Source: Dromiciops gliroides | Lineage: Eukaryota > Chordata > Mammalia > Microbiotheria > Microbiotheriidae | Assembly: GCF_019393635.1 (NCBI RefSeq) | Contig: NC_057866.1 | Span: 231,149,359-231,213,358, forward strand | Length of the DNA: 64,000 nt | Direction: 5' to 3' | Shown: in pieces, positions 34,129 through 45,780 of the stretch | Layout of the letters: every line of letters starts with the position of its first letter | Position numbering within the stretch: position 1 is the first letter of the stretch | Translations under genes and position numbers: made by a program | Notes under the pieces: generated by a model | Database searches by the model: none | Told to the model about the DNA's origin: nothing | The model's input: the letters and a program-made list of their open reading frames with translations, nothing else

Positions 34129-34587
34129 CAGAAACTGATGGATACAGGGCAAAAGGACTAGATCAGCAAGGGTGAAATAAAGTCCTTCTGCAAAAAGGTG
34201 GTCCAAAGGTGGCAGATCTGAGGTCTGCATTTTCCTGATGTGCACAGGTTCCCGATTGGTCTCAGAAGGAGCTTCCTGGACTCTGAGTCTGGATAATGCC
34301 ACCCTGAGTTCTAGACTCTCTGTGGGAGGCTCAGGCTCAGCACTTCGTCGGAGTGCTTCTTGGTGCCCAGAGCCAGTACTCTGCCTGGGTCCTTCTGCCT
34401 CCTGCTGCTGCTTCAGCTTTTGTCTCCGGATTTTGTCATCGTTGTGTACTCTCACAGGCTCCCTGAGCTTCCTCTCCAGCTGCAGCATTTCTTCTGGGAT
34501 AGGGGGCTGAAGCTCCAGAGGCTCACGTAGGAACCTCTCCACAGCCAATGGGATGCTGAGCTCACAGAGTCTGGTCCACTGGCTAAC
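34129..34587 (-). CDS. GSTCD: GSTCD coding exon 3 (start of GST-C-like region)
   Basis: This exon encodes about residues 141-293. It opens with VSQWTRLCELSIPLAVERFL, matching the GSTCD junction after ...KACAE. It then carries a charged, low-complexity linker (VHNDDKIRRQKLKQQQEAEG, followed by a Glu/Ser/Pro-rich stretch) and ends in a conserved block, SDLPPLDHLFAEGLYFTLAD then LVLLPCIHQFL, which I place in the GST C-terminal helical domain. The acceptor is CTACAG|GTTAGC (minus strand, before 34587) and the donor is CTG|GTAAGG after 34129. The exon is 459 bases, exactly 153 codons, flanked by phase-0 introns, so it could be skipped in frame. The first in-frame Met-like codon inside the exon is a TTG, not a true start; translation enters by splicing. 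The central linker is the part most likely to differ from placental orthologues. Confidence 0.95.
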
Positions 34588-34904
34588 CTGTAGGACAAGA
34601 AATCAGATGATGAAAGGACCCTAGGATGAATCTTTACTGGTAACAGACTAAGATCATGTAACACTCTAGTGATGTATACACTAATTCTGAGGAGCTCCAG
34701 AGCGCATCTGCACAGGATTTTAAAGAGCATTGAAGACTCAGACCCCACAGTTCTGTACACATCCTGCACTGCTAAAGCATCAATCCGTGAGACAGCAACA
34801 GATGAAAGGCTTTGCCTGCATGAGTTCTTGCCTCTCTCCAGGTACTTTAAGATGGAAAGTCACTGCACGTTCAGTTTTACTGATCACAATTAACAGTATC
34901 TAAA
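34588..34904. other. GSTCD: Intron 2 sequence, nothing recognised
   Basis: Non-coding; carries the polypyrimidine tract and acceptor of exon 3 (minus strand). Confidence 0.4.
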
Positions 34905-35060
34905 GGGGCAGCTAGGTGGCGCAGTGAATAAAGCACCAGCCCTGGATTCAGGAGGCCTTGAGTTCAAATCCTGCCTCAGACACTTGACACTTACTAGCTA
35001 TGTGACCCTGGACAAGTCACTTAATCCTCACTGCCCTGCAAAAAGCAACAACAAACAAAA
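34905..35060 (+). mobile_element. WSINE1-like CORE-SINE
   Basis: ggggcagctaggtggcgcag ... tcactgccctgcaaaaagca. TSD aacagtatc / aacaatatc. Confidence 0.93.
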
Positions 35061-35236
35061 CAATATCCACAGAAGTGATCCTAGAACTACGCAAAATAAA
35101 AAGTTTGTTAAAAAGCCTCATAGGAAAAAAAAAGGCAACCCAAATAATTTGCCTCAAAACACTACAAGCTAGGAATGAACACATTTTCTATGAACTCTTT
35201 AAATATGAAGTAAACCTCTACCTATATAGAATATAC

Positions 35237-35385
35237 AGGGGGCAGCTAGGTGGCGCAGTGGATAGAGCACCGGCCCTGGATTCAGGAGGACCTGAGTTCA
35301 AATCAGGCCTCAGACCCATGACATTTACTAGCTGTGTGACCCTGAGCAAGTCACCTAACCCCAACTGCCTCACCAAAAAAATATA
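35237..35385 (+). mobile_element. WSINE1-like CORE-SINE
   Basis: gggggcagctaggtggcgca ... aactgcctcaccaaaaaaat, followed by a TA run and a CA microsatellite. Confidence 0.94.
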
Positions 35386-35405
35386 TATATATACAAACGT
35401 ATAGG

Positions 35406-35408
<3 letters not shown>

Positions 35409-35440
<32 letters not shown>
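35409..35440 (+). repeat. (AC)n microsatellite
   Basis: 16 uninterrupted AC units, seeded next to a SINE tail. Confidence 0.97.
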
Positions 35441-35442
<2 letters not shown>

Positions 35443-35459
35443 TTACGTTATAGTTATGA

Positions 35460-35945
35460 GGAACCTAGATGGCTCAGAGAATAGTGTTGGACTTGAAGAT
35501 AAGTTCAAATTCTGTCTCAAACACTAACTGTGTAATCCTCAGTTTCCTGATCTGTAAAATTGGGATAACAACAGCACCTCCTTCCCAGGGTTGTTGTGAG
35601 GCACAGATAAGGGGGCTACACCTAGGTATAGGCCATTTCAGCAGATGGGCTAAACCAGGCTGAGGGTAACTCAGAGGTGTCAAACCCTTTGGTGAGTTAG
35701 GGGAGTGTCTATTCAAATAAATGTGGGTAACGTAGTGGACTTGGAGTCAGGAAGACCTGGGTCCAAATCCTGTCTCATATTTAGAAGGCCCATGATACCA
35801 GGGGAGCCACTTAACCTCTCTTAGTCACACTTTCCTTATCTGTAAGATGAGAATAATACCTGGATTGCCTAACTCAAAGGATTGTTGTGAGTCTCTAATG
35901 AAAAATGTAAGTGAAGAGCTTTATAAACCATAAAGCGCTATATGA
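35460..35945 (+). repeat. Two MIR-type SINEs flanking a LINE 5' fragment
   Basis: MIR 1 at about 35460-35600 (aacctagatggctcagagaa, ctcagtttcctgatctgtaa, agggttgttgtgaggcacag). MIR 2 at about 35716-35945 (gtggacttggagtcaggaag, acttaacctctcttagtcac, ttataaaccataaagcgcta). Between them, 35605-35715 repeats sequence also found at 36250-36355. Confidence 0.65.
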
Positions 35946-36129
35946 TTATCAATGAAACGACAAACACTGACTAATAAACACACAGAAGGTGCCTAAGAAT
36001 GGGGATACAAAGACAAAAGCAAAGACTCCCTACTCACAAGAAGCCTATATTCTATCTATGCCATAAAACCTATAGATGTGGATATACAGATATACACACA
36101 CACTATATTATATGGGTGTAGGGTGTATT

Positions 36130-39100
36130 CAGGAAAGACTAGTACCTCTGGTGTAACGGCTGCCCAGCCCCATTTAGGGCTGCTCTCCACATGTGATGTC
36201 TACCTGACCCACCTGACTCCTACCTGTGGCTCCAAGAAGCTGTAGCACGTGTAATGGCCACACCCAGGTAAACCATTTCAGCAGATGGAGTAAACCAGGT
36301 TAAGGGTGACTGAGGGATCTCAAACCCTTGGGTGAGTTGGGGGGGTCTACCCAAGGCATGTGAGGACTCTTCCCGGTGGAATGGGCAGAGAGAACCATCT
36401 GTTCCGACACCCATGAAGGCAGGCACTGTGGAGCTTGGTTAAACATTGAAGACACCAAGGTCACCCATTGGATTCTGAGCCTTCACCAGTCATTGTGACC
36501 GTCTTGCCACTGGACTGAGATGACTCTGGAAGCAAGAATGAGGCCAGTGACTTTAGGAAACTCTGCCTCACTTACATCCAATTTGTGTACAAATCAAAAG
36601 ATATCACCCGTACCATTTTTACCTATCTCCACGTCCTCTGGCAAAAGGCAAGTTGATGAACAACAGGTGTAGCTATACTGGGAGCTACAGTCACAAACCT
36701 GCACACAGAAAGACCAGGCCATAGGGTCATCTTCTCAGTGGAAGCAGCAGTGGGATTCAGAAGCCCCCTGGGTGTCTGAGCAGCCTTTTAAAAACCACAC
36801 TGCTCACTTCCTGGTGTGAGGAAGGGGCTAGAAAAGGTGCCCTGAAAATTGTCCGCTTTACCCAACCCTGGCCTGGGATCCTACTCTGTAGTCAAAACAC
36901 CAAAAAAAGTCTTCAAAGATGATTCCACTCACCACTGGCACATGAAATGTGCACATACTTACAGACAACATGAAATCCAGTAGGCCTGAAAGATTAACAG
37001 CTCTTACTGAAAGAGAACTCAGCAGGTATCCTATCCCAATAGCAAGACTGAGTGAAAGAAGGCTGACAAATGAAGGCCAGCTTCCTGATGTCGGAGCAGG
37101 ATACATGTGTTTCTGGAGTGGCCGTGAAGCTAGTGTAGGTTTTGCAATCAAAACTAATCTAGTCAACAAGCTCGTATGCCTACCAAACGGAGTAACAGGC
37201 TCATGACAATGTGATTGCCAATATCAGGAAAGTGCCGTACCACCTTTGTAAATGTCTACACTCCCATCATGACAAACCCTGATGAAGTGAAAGAAAAACG
37301 TTATGAATATCTGGAGACCCTCATCATCAATGTGCCAAAAGAGGACAAGCTTATGATTCCGTGTGACTTTAATGTAACAGTAGGCACAGACCACCAGACA
37401 TGTCAGGGAGTCCTTGGGAGGAATGGAGTTGGAAACAGCAATGGTTACTTAACTACTGAAGGCATGCATTTCATGACCTCATTGCCAGTACTATTTTCCA
37501 TTTAACTGAATGCAATAAAACTTTGTGGATTCACCATCACAGCAAACACTGGCATTTAACAGACTACCTTATTGGAAAGAGAAGATTGGAAGGATGTGAG
37601 AATGATGAAGGCAATGTGTGGTGCAGAGTGCTGGACTGATCACAGACCTGTCCTCTCCAAGCTAAATATTCACATTCAACAAAAGTGGCACCTAGGCAAG
37701 ATGACTACTGGAAGACTTAATGTCAACAAATTAAAGCACTTCTCTGAGCAGGAACAGCTCGTTGCTAACTTGGAGGGAAATCTGAGCCAATACAAGGTGG
37801 GTAGCTGTCAGAGATTTGTTGTACGGCACTACATTTATTCATCTGAGTCAGAACACTCACAAACAATAACACTGGTTTAATAAAAAACGATGGGGAAACT
37901 CAGAAGCTGCTAAATGAAAAATGAGAACTGCACAGGATGTTCTCAACATACCATCATCATCAATGCTAAAGCCATATCAGGTTGAAGTCAATCCCTCTCC
38001 GGTCAAATTTCTGACTAAAGAGGAGTTTTTGAGTGCTCTTAGGGCTCCTCCCTATGGCAAAGCACCTGGTGCTAATTCTCTTTCAGCTGAGATTTACAAG
38101 CTGGGGGTGAGGAGGGAGGTCCATTGCTCACACAAAAGCTGATATATTTTCTGGGTTATATGACAAAAGGAGGTTATCCCCCAGGAGTTGCATGATGCCT
38201 CCATTGTCCTCCTCTATAAAGGTAAAGGAAATAGATCGTCCTGTGACCATCATGAGGGGGGGTCTCTCTAGCAAGATTCTTCCTTAATATGCTGATCCTT
38301 CACCTGGAAGATGGTCATCTACTTAAGAGCCTGTGTGGCTTTAGAAAGGGCTGAGGAATGGCTGATATGGTGTTTGCTGCCCAACAACTCCAGGAGAAAT
38401 GCCAGGAGCAGAACAGAGGTGTGTACACAGTTTACTCATCTGACCAAGACCTTTAATGCTACCAGTTGTGAGGCTTATGGAAAATTATGTTAAAATGTGG
38501 TTGTCCAGAGAAGTTCATCAGTATTGTATGTAAATTTCATGAAGGCAGGCTTGTCTGGGTTCTGCATAATGGACAATGCTCTCACATTTTCCCAGTCACC
38601 AATGGAGTGAAGCAAGGCTTTTTGGCATGATGTTTTCAACAATATTGTCAGACACCTTCAACAAGGATGAACACAGCCAGGTCCGCTATTAATTATACTG
38701 ATGGCCAATTACTTGACTTGAAAAGGCTATAAAACAATACTAAAGTGGAGGGAGTGTTGGTGCATGATTTTTTGTTCACAGATGATTGCACAGTCGATGC
38801 AGCCTCTGAAGCCGAGATGCAACAAAGTATGGCTCGATTCTCTACTGCTTGTGCTAACTTTGGCCTAACCATTAACATCAAGAAAACACAGGTACTCCAC
38901 CAACTAGCACCATATCATCCATATGTGGAAGCATAAGTTACAGAAAATGGAGAAGTTCTGAATACTGTGGATAAGTTTACTTACCTTGGGCAGTTACTTT
39001 CTAGGAATGTAAACTGACAATGAGGTTGACGAACGCATTGCCAGAGCTAGCTCAGTGTTTGGAAAGTATGGGAGAGACTGACTACCAAACTGAAAGTCTA

Positions 39101-39760
39101 CAGAGCCACTGTGCTAATCTCATTGTTGTATACCTGTGAAAGCTGGACAGTACCAGTGCCATGCCAGGAATTACATCTGAATTGTCTTAAGAAGATTCTC
39201 AAGATCACCTAGTAGGATGAGGTTCTCAACACTGAGGTCCTTTCTCGAACTAAACTGCCTGTCATTCAAACTCTACTGCAGAGGACGCAACTGTAATGGG
39301 CTGGTTACACTGTTCGAATGTCCAACGTATGCTTGACATTCTGTGGTATGAATGTTTGATGGAGAACTCACACAAGGCATGTGCTCACATGTCAGAAGTG
39401 CTACAAGGTCACTCTCAAGGTCTCTCTGAGGAACTCTGGGATTGATTGTATGGCATGGGAGTCGCTGACTAAGGAGCACCCAGCACGACATGCCCACATT
39501 AAAGAAGGCACTGTGCTCTATTAGCAAAGCAAAATTGAAGAAGTAGCTCAAAAGAAACCCAAGATGCAGAAATTTAGAGAATCTATCCCAAATGTTCACA
39601 GGGACTATTTGTGCCCAACCTGTGGGAGAGCATTCTGAGCTCACATTGGTCTGACTGGCCATAGTCAGACACACTGTAACTTGACTCTAACTTTTGTTCT
39701 TTGTCACTTTGGTCATCTTCGAAAATGAAGGACAACCACCAACCAACCAACTATACTATA
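36130..39760 (+). mobile_element. Degenerate non-LTR retrotransposon (non-L1; RTE/CR1-like, clade not determined)
   Basis: Ordered but broken frames of an endonuclease-reverse transcriptase. Endonuclease: NMKSSRPERLTALTE and GFAIKTNLVNKLV at 36960-37170, then NVYTPIMTNPDEVKEK and the decayed GDFNA motif (CDFNV) at 37215-37400, and MCGAECWTDHRPVLSKL at 37605-37660. RT: KAPGANSLSAEIYK near 38060, and a decayed YADD (FLFTDDCT) near 38768. The C-terminus has a C2H2-like finger, CPTCGRAF then HIGLTGHSQTH, with an in-frame TGA, at 39610-39670. The element ends with (ACCA)n repeats at about 39735-39752, with no poly(A). Stops and frameshifts make it inactive. Confidence 0.82.
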
Positions 39761-40130
39761 TATTATATAACTATAGATCAAGTGGATACATGGGCATTTG
39801 GGGATGGGGTAAGGGTGGAGAGAGAGCCAGAACAGCTTCATGCAGGAGATTGTGCTTAAGCAGATCGCTGAAGGAAGCCAAGGACAACAGGAGCAGGTGT
39901 GAGAAAGGAGAGCATTCCAGGTAAAGGGGAAAGTGGGTGACGGACTATTGTATGTGGGGAACGACAAGAAGGCCAGTTTTGGGCCAACTGCACAGTACAG
40001 GAAGTCCTTCGTGATAAACTAGAAAGGCAGGGTGGGGCCAGGTTGTTAAGGGGTTCATTCTGTGGTATGAATATTTTCGACTTTATTTTTTAAATAATAG
40101 TAGAAGAAAAGAAATAAATGATGTACTCAC
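39761..40130. other. GSTCD: Intron 2 sequence, nothing recognised
   Basis: G/A-rich. The segment agagaggccagaacagcttc... gtggggaacgacaagaaggc resembles a MIR-like/L2 context, but I cannot assign it. Confidence 0.35.
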
Positions 40131-40550
40131 TTCAGCACAAGCTTTTAAACAGGTCTTCTTAAAACCGAGTAATTCTAAAACTTCCTTCTTTGATGTATCT
40201 GCTTCATACGTTTTCTGTATTATGTGTCTTAACGTGACAGAGAGTCCTGCTCGACAGAAATTGTCGGCTCTCTTCACTACCACAGGCAAACAGCAGCTCT
40301 GGACCATTACTGGCAACTCCTGTCTTGAAATGATCTGAAGTTCTAGACCCTGTGGAAGTACAGGTTGAAGAAAAGCAACATCTGCATTCTCTTTGCTGGA
40401 GACTAAGAAAACTCTGAATTCTTTGGAGTCACAGTAAGACAACAGAAACAAGGTTATAGATGTATGCAGGGGGAAGATACAATTTTCCATCTGATGAGAA
40501 AATTCCAAATACAGGTGTTCTTCTGCAAAGCTTTTCCCATTGCCTTTCAT
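40131..40550 (-). CDS. GSTCD: GSTCD coding exon 2 (contains the start codon)
   Basis: This is the first coding exon of GSTCD, encoding residues 1-140. Translation from the ATG at 40548-40550 gives MKGNGKSF..., then SHQMENCIFPLHTSITLFLL, VLPQGLELQIISRQELPVMV, RADNFCRAGLSVTLRHIIQK and LGFKKTCLKACAE. I recognise these as the N-terminus of GSTCD, a cytosolic protein with a GST-C-like domain and a later methyltransferase-like domain; its biochemical role is poorly defined. The acceptor (minus strand tttccttttttag-like tract then GTGATC) puts the exon start at 40572, so 40551-40572 is 5' UTR. The donor reads GAA|GTGAGT with the last coding base at 40131. The 420 coding bases make exactly 140 codons, so the following intron is phase 0. 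An open frame continues into the intron but is not coding. The reading frame is intact. Confidence 0.96.
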
Positions 40551-40572
40551 TTTCCTTCCTGAACTAGATCAC

Positions 40573-41195
40573 CTAAAAAGGAAATTAAAGTGGATATAAG
40601 TCATTGGACACAAAAATTTAGGGGTAAAAGCATAGATGTCCTTTTAAAAAGGTTACTCGAAGAGATGGGAAGGAACTCATTGGACAACATCATGCTCAAA
40701 TATCAAGACCTTCCCCCACCCCCAGTTCCGCTTATATGTAGTCTTCCCCTATTAGAACTTCTTGATATTGAGATGTCTACAGGACAACCAGTTTGAAAAA
40801 TGTGACTGGCAATAGAGAGACTAAGATTGTATAGAAAGCTCTGGGGGTTATTTGCATAAAGATAATTAGAGTCATGGGAACTGAGAACACCAAGTCAAAG
40901 AATATAGAGCAAAGTTTCTTAACCTTGGATCTAGAAACACATTTTTTTAACTATTTTGATCACTGTATTTCAGTATAATTGATTTCCTTCATAATCCCAT
41001 GTATTTTATCTTATTCATTTAAAAACAGTATTCTGAGGAGAAGTTCATAGGCTGATTATCAGACTGCCGCAACAAAGCCCACCATAAGAGTGGGTATGAA
41101 TGATAAAACAGAAGGGAAGACTGAGATAGAGCCTTCAAACAGAAAGAAAATTGAGAGAGAACAGGGTCAGAAAAACTCAGAAAAAGGAGAGAAGG
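40573..41195. other. GSTCD: Intron 1 sequence, nothing recognised
   Basis: Upstream of exon 2 on the minus strand; carries the acceptor tract. No repeat identified with confidence. Confidence 0.4.
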
Positions 41196-41341
41196 GGCAG
41201 CTAGATGGCGCAGTGGTTAAAGCACCGGCCCTGGATTCAGAAGGACCTGAGTTCAAATCCGACCTCAGACACTTGACACTTACTAGCTGTGTGACCTTGG
41301 GCAAGTCACTTAACCCCCATTGCCTTAAAAAAAAAAAAAAA
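41196..41341 (+). mobile_element. WSINE1-like CORE-SINE
   Basis: ggggcagctagatggcgcag ... cccccattgcctt plus poly(A). TSD agaaaaaggagagaa (15 bp). Confidence 0.95.
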
Positions 41342-42170
41342 AGAAAAAGGAGAGAAAGAATCTAAGACGAAAAAGTGTCAAATGCTGAAGAAACATCCAG
41401 AAAGATGAGGATTGGAAAAGGCCAACAGATGTGAAGATTAGGAAATTACTGGAACCTTTAGAGAGAGGATTTTTACAATAACTCTCAGGTAGGCAGGGGA
41501 CATACTGTCCTCATTTATTTCAGATTTACAGATCCATACCAGGCTTTATTTAATCCCTCCAAATCAGAGCCTTTGAACCTTTTCTGCGTCATAGAACTCT
41601 GGCAATCTAATGATGTCTGTGGACCTCTTCTCAGAATAATGATTTTAAATACAGAAGGCTACAAAGGAAAACAATTATATTGAAATACAATTATCAAAAT
41701 ATTAAAAAGTCCAGGGATACCAGCTTTAAAACCCGTGATCTAAATGATTATCTGAGGTAATCTAAATTAGAAACAATCAATTAAAATGAAACTATTACTG
41801 AGCAAACTACCTTTTACCTGCTTGGTTTTGGTTTTATATTCAGACACAAAGTATACACATGAAAAAATCAGCTAAACCCAATATATGTACCGGAACTAAT
41901 AGGAAAAGAACTAATAGCAGAGAAAAAAAAATCAATGCCTACCACAAGTTTTCAGTCTAGTTGAGGAATTTATCCCTGGAATCCTCTGCTGGGCTTACTT
42001 ACAGATTCTCCAAGTTTACTATTAGTATGCCAAGTTAAAAAGACACCTAAATGTTTGCCAGAGGTGGCACAGGAAGATATGCCCTTAATTAGGAACATCT
42101 CTCTTCCATCTTCAAGTGTGGGTAATTGCAGACTATAAGACTAGACTTAATAACATACATGTTTTCCTTT
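41342..42170. other. GSTCD: Intron 1 sequence, nothing recognised
   Basis: Non-coding, AT-rich. No repeat named. Confidence 0.4.
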
Positions 42171-42186
42171 ACAATTAATATAGCAC

Positions 42187-42352
42187 GGGGCGGCTAGGTG
42201 GCTCAGTGGATAAAGTACCGGCCCTGGATTCAGGAGTTCCTGAGTTCAAATCTGGCCTCAAACACTTGACACTTACTAGCTATGGGACCTTCGGCAAGTC
42301 ACTTAACCCCCACTGCCCTGCAAACAAAAACAAAAACAAAAAAAAACCCCAA
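42187..42352 (+). mobile_element. WSINE1-like CORE-SINE
   Basis: ggggcggctaggtggctcag ... cactgccctgcaaacaaaaa. Perfect 16-bp TSD acaattaatatagcac at 42171-42186 and 42353-42368. Confidence 0.96.
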
Positions 42353-42368
42353 ACAATTAATATAGCAC

Positions 42369-43880
42369 ACTCTTTTACAACTCCTTTTCATGTATAGGCA
42401 AATACACAAAATCAGTGCAATTATGTATCTGCCACCTTTCAGGGACTATATGCTCCTTAAGGACAGGTACAATATTCTTTATATATTCTTCACATTAATA
42501 TTTATCATTATTTAAACACTCATAGTAATAACATGGAATAATGATAAACTGCCTAAAAAAAACATTGGTATACATAAGTGAAAATATAAAGTATCATTAA
42601 TTTTTAGTTGACTTAAAAATATTTTAAAAAATTCATTTCCAATATTCATTTAGATATTGAAAGAAAGGATTATTTCTCTTATATTAATAACCAATTATTG
42701 GGATTAAGATTTTTTTTTTCTGTTTCCTCATTCAAAGTTCAGTCTGTCAATGAGATTTCTAACCTTGCCCCAAAATTTACCTCAAGTAGATCATTTTACT
42801 AGATGGAATTGTTACCCCTCCCAACTAGAAAATCTTACAAATAGAATCTAATCTAGGTGAATTCAGTCCTGCTTGGATGGGTGGGTGGTAGACCTTTTTG
42901 TCTAGACTACCTGAGGCAGGAAAAGTCTGGCAAGAGATGAGCCTCTGGACATGAGTGACAAGTCACATACCCAACCCCTCATTAGAATAGGCCCACCTCT
43001 CAATATAATATTCATTCTTTCATTAATTGATAACCAACCAGAATTAATTTCCTCCTGCCAGGAACACTCATTCTTCCAAGGGTATATAAGTGTCGAGGCC
43101 TCCATAAGGGATCTTTGGTCTATGAGAAAAAGCCAAATGACCATCTTTTGATTAATGATTTGCTAGCTATCATTAAAAAAAATGAATAATTATCCAGAAA
43201 CTGTCTCTCAAAATTTTTATATGTCACAAGATTTTCTTTGAAATTTAAAAAAGTAAATTTTAAGTAATCTCAGATTTTCAGCTAAAAATATTCTTAGTCA
43301 TCCCGGCCCATTAAATAGTAAAATAACTTATACAAGCTAATATCTTATGGACTTAAGTTTGGTAACTTTTTATTTGGGGGTCTTCCAAGTGTCTATTTTT
43401 TGCTGTAAGTTTGTGAAAGAGGCTATCCCTTCCTATTGCCTCCCTAACTGGGGGATTTTGTGATTCATTAACTCAATGTCATGAGCCTTCCAAATATGGT
43501 TATTAAGGAATCATCTGCTAAATCTCCACAGGTTCTGGAGCCCACATCTTGTTCCTACTGATTACCCTTCTGTTAATGCCTAGCAGTGTCATCTGCTCCT
43601 TCCCTTGGCTTCAACAGGAGCGACACTGCCCTTTCTCCAGAGGAAGAAGATTAAGTAGCCAGAAATCAAAGTTACAAAAAGCTGAAGCTGAAAGGAGCTG
43701 AGGAAACCTTCATCCCTTCCTTGGAAGGAATTTTCAAGAGGAAATTGTCTTGCAGAGGAAATCGGCAAGTAAAGAGAGAAATAAAAATAGAGGATAACAG
43801 ATTTTGAAGACTGTAGACCAATAAGCTTATCTTCCTAAGAATACCCCAGAATGTATGATTAAAGGGATGGCTAAAGAACA
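42369..43880. other. GSTCD: Intron 1, 1.5 kb without a confident feature
   Basis: AT-rich. An L2-like scrap (ctatatgctccttaaggaca) at about 42448 is the only repeat hint. Chance frames on both strands. Confidence 0.4.
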
Positions 43881-43881
43881 G

Positions 43882-44098
43882 CTACACAGCTAGGTGGCTC
43901 AGAGCACTGGGACCGGACTAGGAAAGACAAGAGTTCAAATTTGGTCTCAGACATTTACTAGCTGTGTGACCCTGGACAAGTCACTGTTTGCCCAATCCTC
44001 TAGGAAAGGAAATATCAAACCACTCCAGTATATTTGCCAAGAAAACCCCATACAGGGTCATGAAGAGTCAGACATGACAGACTGACTGAACAACAATA
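43882..44098 (+). mobile_element. Long CORE-SINE (THER1/MAR1-like)
   Basis: cagctaggtggctcagagca, ctagctgtgtgaccctggac, accactccagtatatttgcc, aagaaaaccccatacagggt, gagtcagacatgacagactg, aacaacaataaa. Confidence 0.82.
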
Positions 44099-44135
44099 AA
44101 CATCTAGAAAGGAAGTAGCCATCAAAACGATTGAG

Positions 44136-44280
44136 GGGGCAGCTAGGTGGCACAGTGGTAAAGCACCAGCCCTGGATTCAGGAGGACCTGAGTTCAATCC
44201 GGCCTCAGACACTTGACACTTACTAATTGTGTGACCCTGAGTAAGTCACTTAACTCTGCCCCCCCCCCCCCCCGCCCCCA
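44136..44280 (+). mobile_element. WSINE1-like CORE-SINE with poly(C) tail
   Basis: gggggcagctaggtggcaca ... gtaagtcacttaactctgcc then a run of C. TSD aacgattgag / aatgattgag. The C-run replaces the usual CCCCA-CTGCC end, as in the 11494 copy. Confidence 0.93.
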
Positions 44281-44890
44281 AATGATTGAGCATTATTTCA
44301 TCAAAAAGAGCCATACCAGACACCTTCTTTGAGTTTCAGGTTTAGCTATTAGACATCAGAGATTACCTATGTTTTAGCCAAACATAACAAAAGATTTTTT
44401 GGATTTTACTAAAGGAAGCCTAAGCAACAGTACAGTTAAATGGATTCGGTAAAAGCTGAATGGCCAGACACAAAAAGTCATTCCTAGTTTGTTAGCATGG
44501 AAGAAAGTCTTCAATGGAATATTCCAGGGCCCTCTGTGTTTGGCACTTTGTTATTTAACATTTTTACTAAATCAGGGGATCTTGCCAGTTAATGAAAAAA
44601 AAAAAAGCCTTGCCATAGTGGACACTGGACTTGGAGTCAGTCTCTCAACTAGCATTTATTAAGTATCTACTATGTGATAGGCACTGGGGGATTTAAAAAA
44701 AAAAAAAAAAGGCAGATACCAAACAGTTCCTGCCCTCATGGGGCTCAGAGTTCACTGGATCAGGAGTTAGGAAAACCCAATGTTCAGATCTATTAGTTGT
44801 GAGCCCCCCCACCCTGCCCCGAAAGTTATTTAACCCCTCAGCTTCAGTTCTTTCATTGGTAAAAGAGAGATAATTACTCCAACGAAGAGG
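44281..44890 (+). repeat. Intronic sequence with a MIR interrupted by an L2/MIR-like repeat
   Basis: 44600-44639 (cagtggacactggacttgga-type lead) and 44755-44890 (gagttaggaaaacccaatgt, cagcttcagttctttcattgg) are MIR halves around 44640-44754 (agcatttattaagtatctac, cagttcctgccctcatgggg). 44281-44600 holds nothing recognised. Confidence 0.5.
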
Positions 44891-45059
44891 CTGAATTAGG
44901 GTGCGGGGGGAGGGGGGGGAAGCTTTGTATCAAACTTCTCAACAAAGGATTTGGTATACAAGATATATCAACAATGAATAGATATATCTGTGTATGTGTG
45001 TATAAAAGCACTTCCTTTACAGACACACACGTGAACACATGTACATCCACACAAGAACA

Positions 45060-45780
45060 TACACATAGCCATTCCCAAATAGATAAGTGGTCAAAGGATA
45101 TGAACAGTTCTCATCTGTAAACTATTAATCATATTAAAAATACTCCGGATCATTAATAATAAGAGAACTGAAAATCAAAACAATCCTGAATACCACATAT
45201 CCTACAAATTGGTAAAAATGACAGAAGATGGGAAGTTAGTCTTGTAAGGGTTATGAGAAGATAGGCTCACCACTCTGAAAAGCATTTTGGAATTATGCAA
45301 AGTGACTAATATGTCTATACCCTGTGATCCAGAGATCCCATTATAGATTCCAATGACTCAAAGGAGGTCATTGATAAAGTTGCCATATACATCGAACTAT
45401 ACTATAAGAAATGATTAATGTGATTTTAAAAAAAAAGGACTTACATGAATTGATTCTGTGAAGTGAGTTGAAACAAAAAAAAAACTGAATACACAATAAT
45501 TCAAAGTGTCAATGTCAAGAACCACCACAAAACAATCTAAACTGAACACTGAAAAATTACAAAGAACAAATCTCATAGAAGAGATTTGAAAAGATACTTC
45601 CTTCTATCCCTTTACAGAAGTAGGAGGTCCACTGGGACAGAACATTGTATGTTTTCAGATTTTATCTTTTATTCTTAAAAAAAATTCTTTGTCATACAAG
45701 ACAGCTGGGGGTAAGGCAGGAAAGAAGCTGGGTAAAGGGTAAAAACAAAAGTTATAAATAAAAATTACTTTCTAAAAACT
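45060..45780 (+). mobile_element. L1 3' end fragment
   Basis: cattcccaaatagataagtg, gtcaaaggatatgaacag and later 3' UTR landmarks (gaagtgagttgaaacaa, tcaatgtcaagaaccacc). Confidence 0.7.

Larger units (their letters stand above)
34588..40130 (-). other. GSTCD: GSTCD intron 2
   Basis: Phase-0 intron bounded by GTGAGT (next to 40131) and CTACAG (next to 34587). It contains two WSINE1-like SINEs, MIR copies, a CA microsatellite and a degenerate non-L1 LINE at about 36.1-39.8 kb. Confidence 0.9.
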
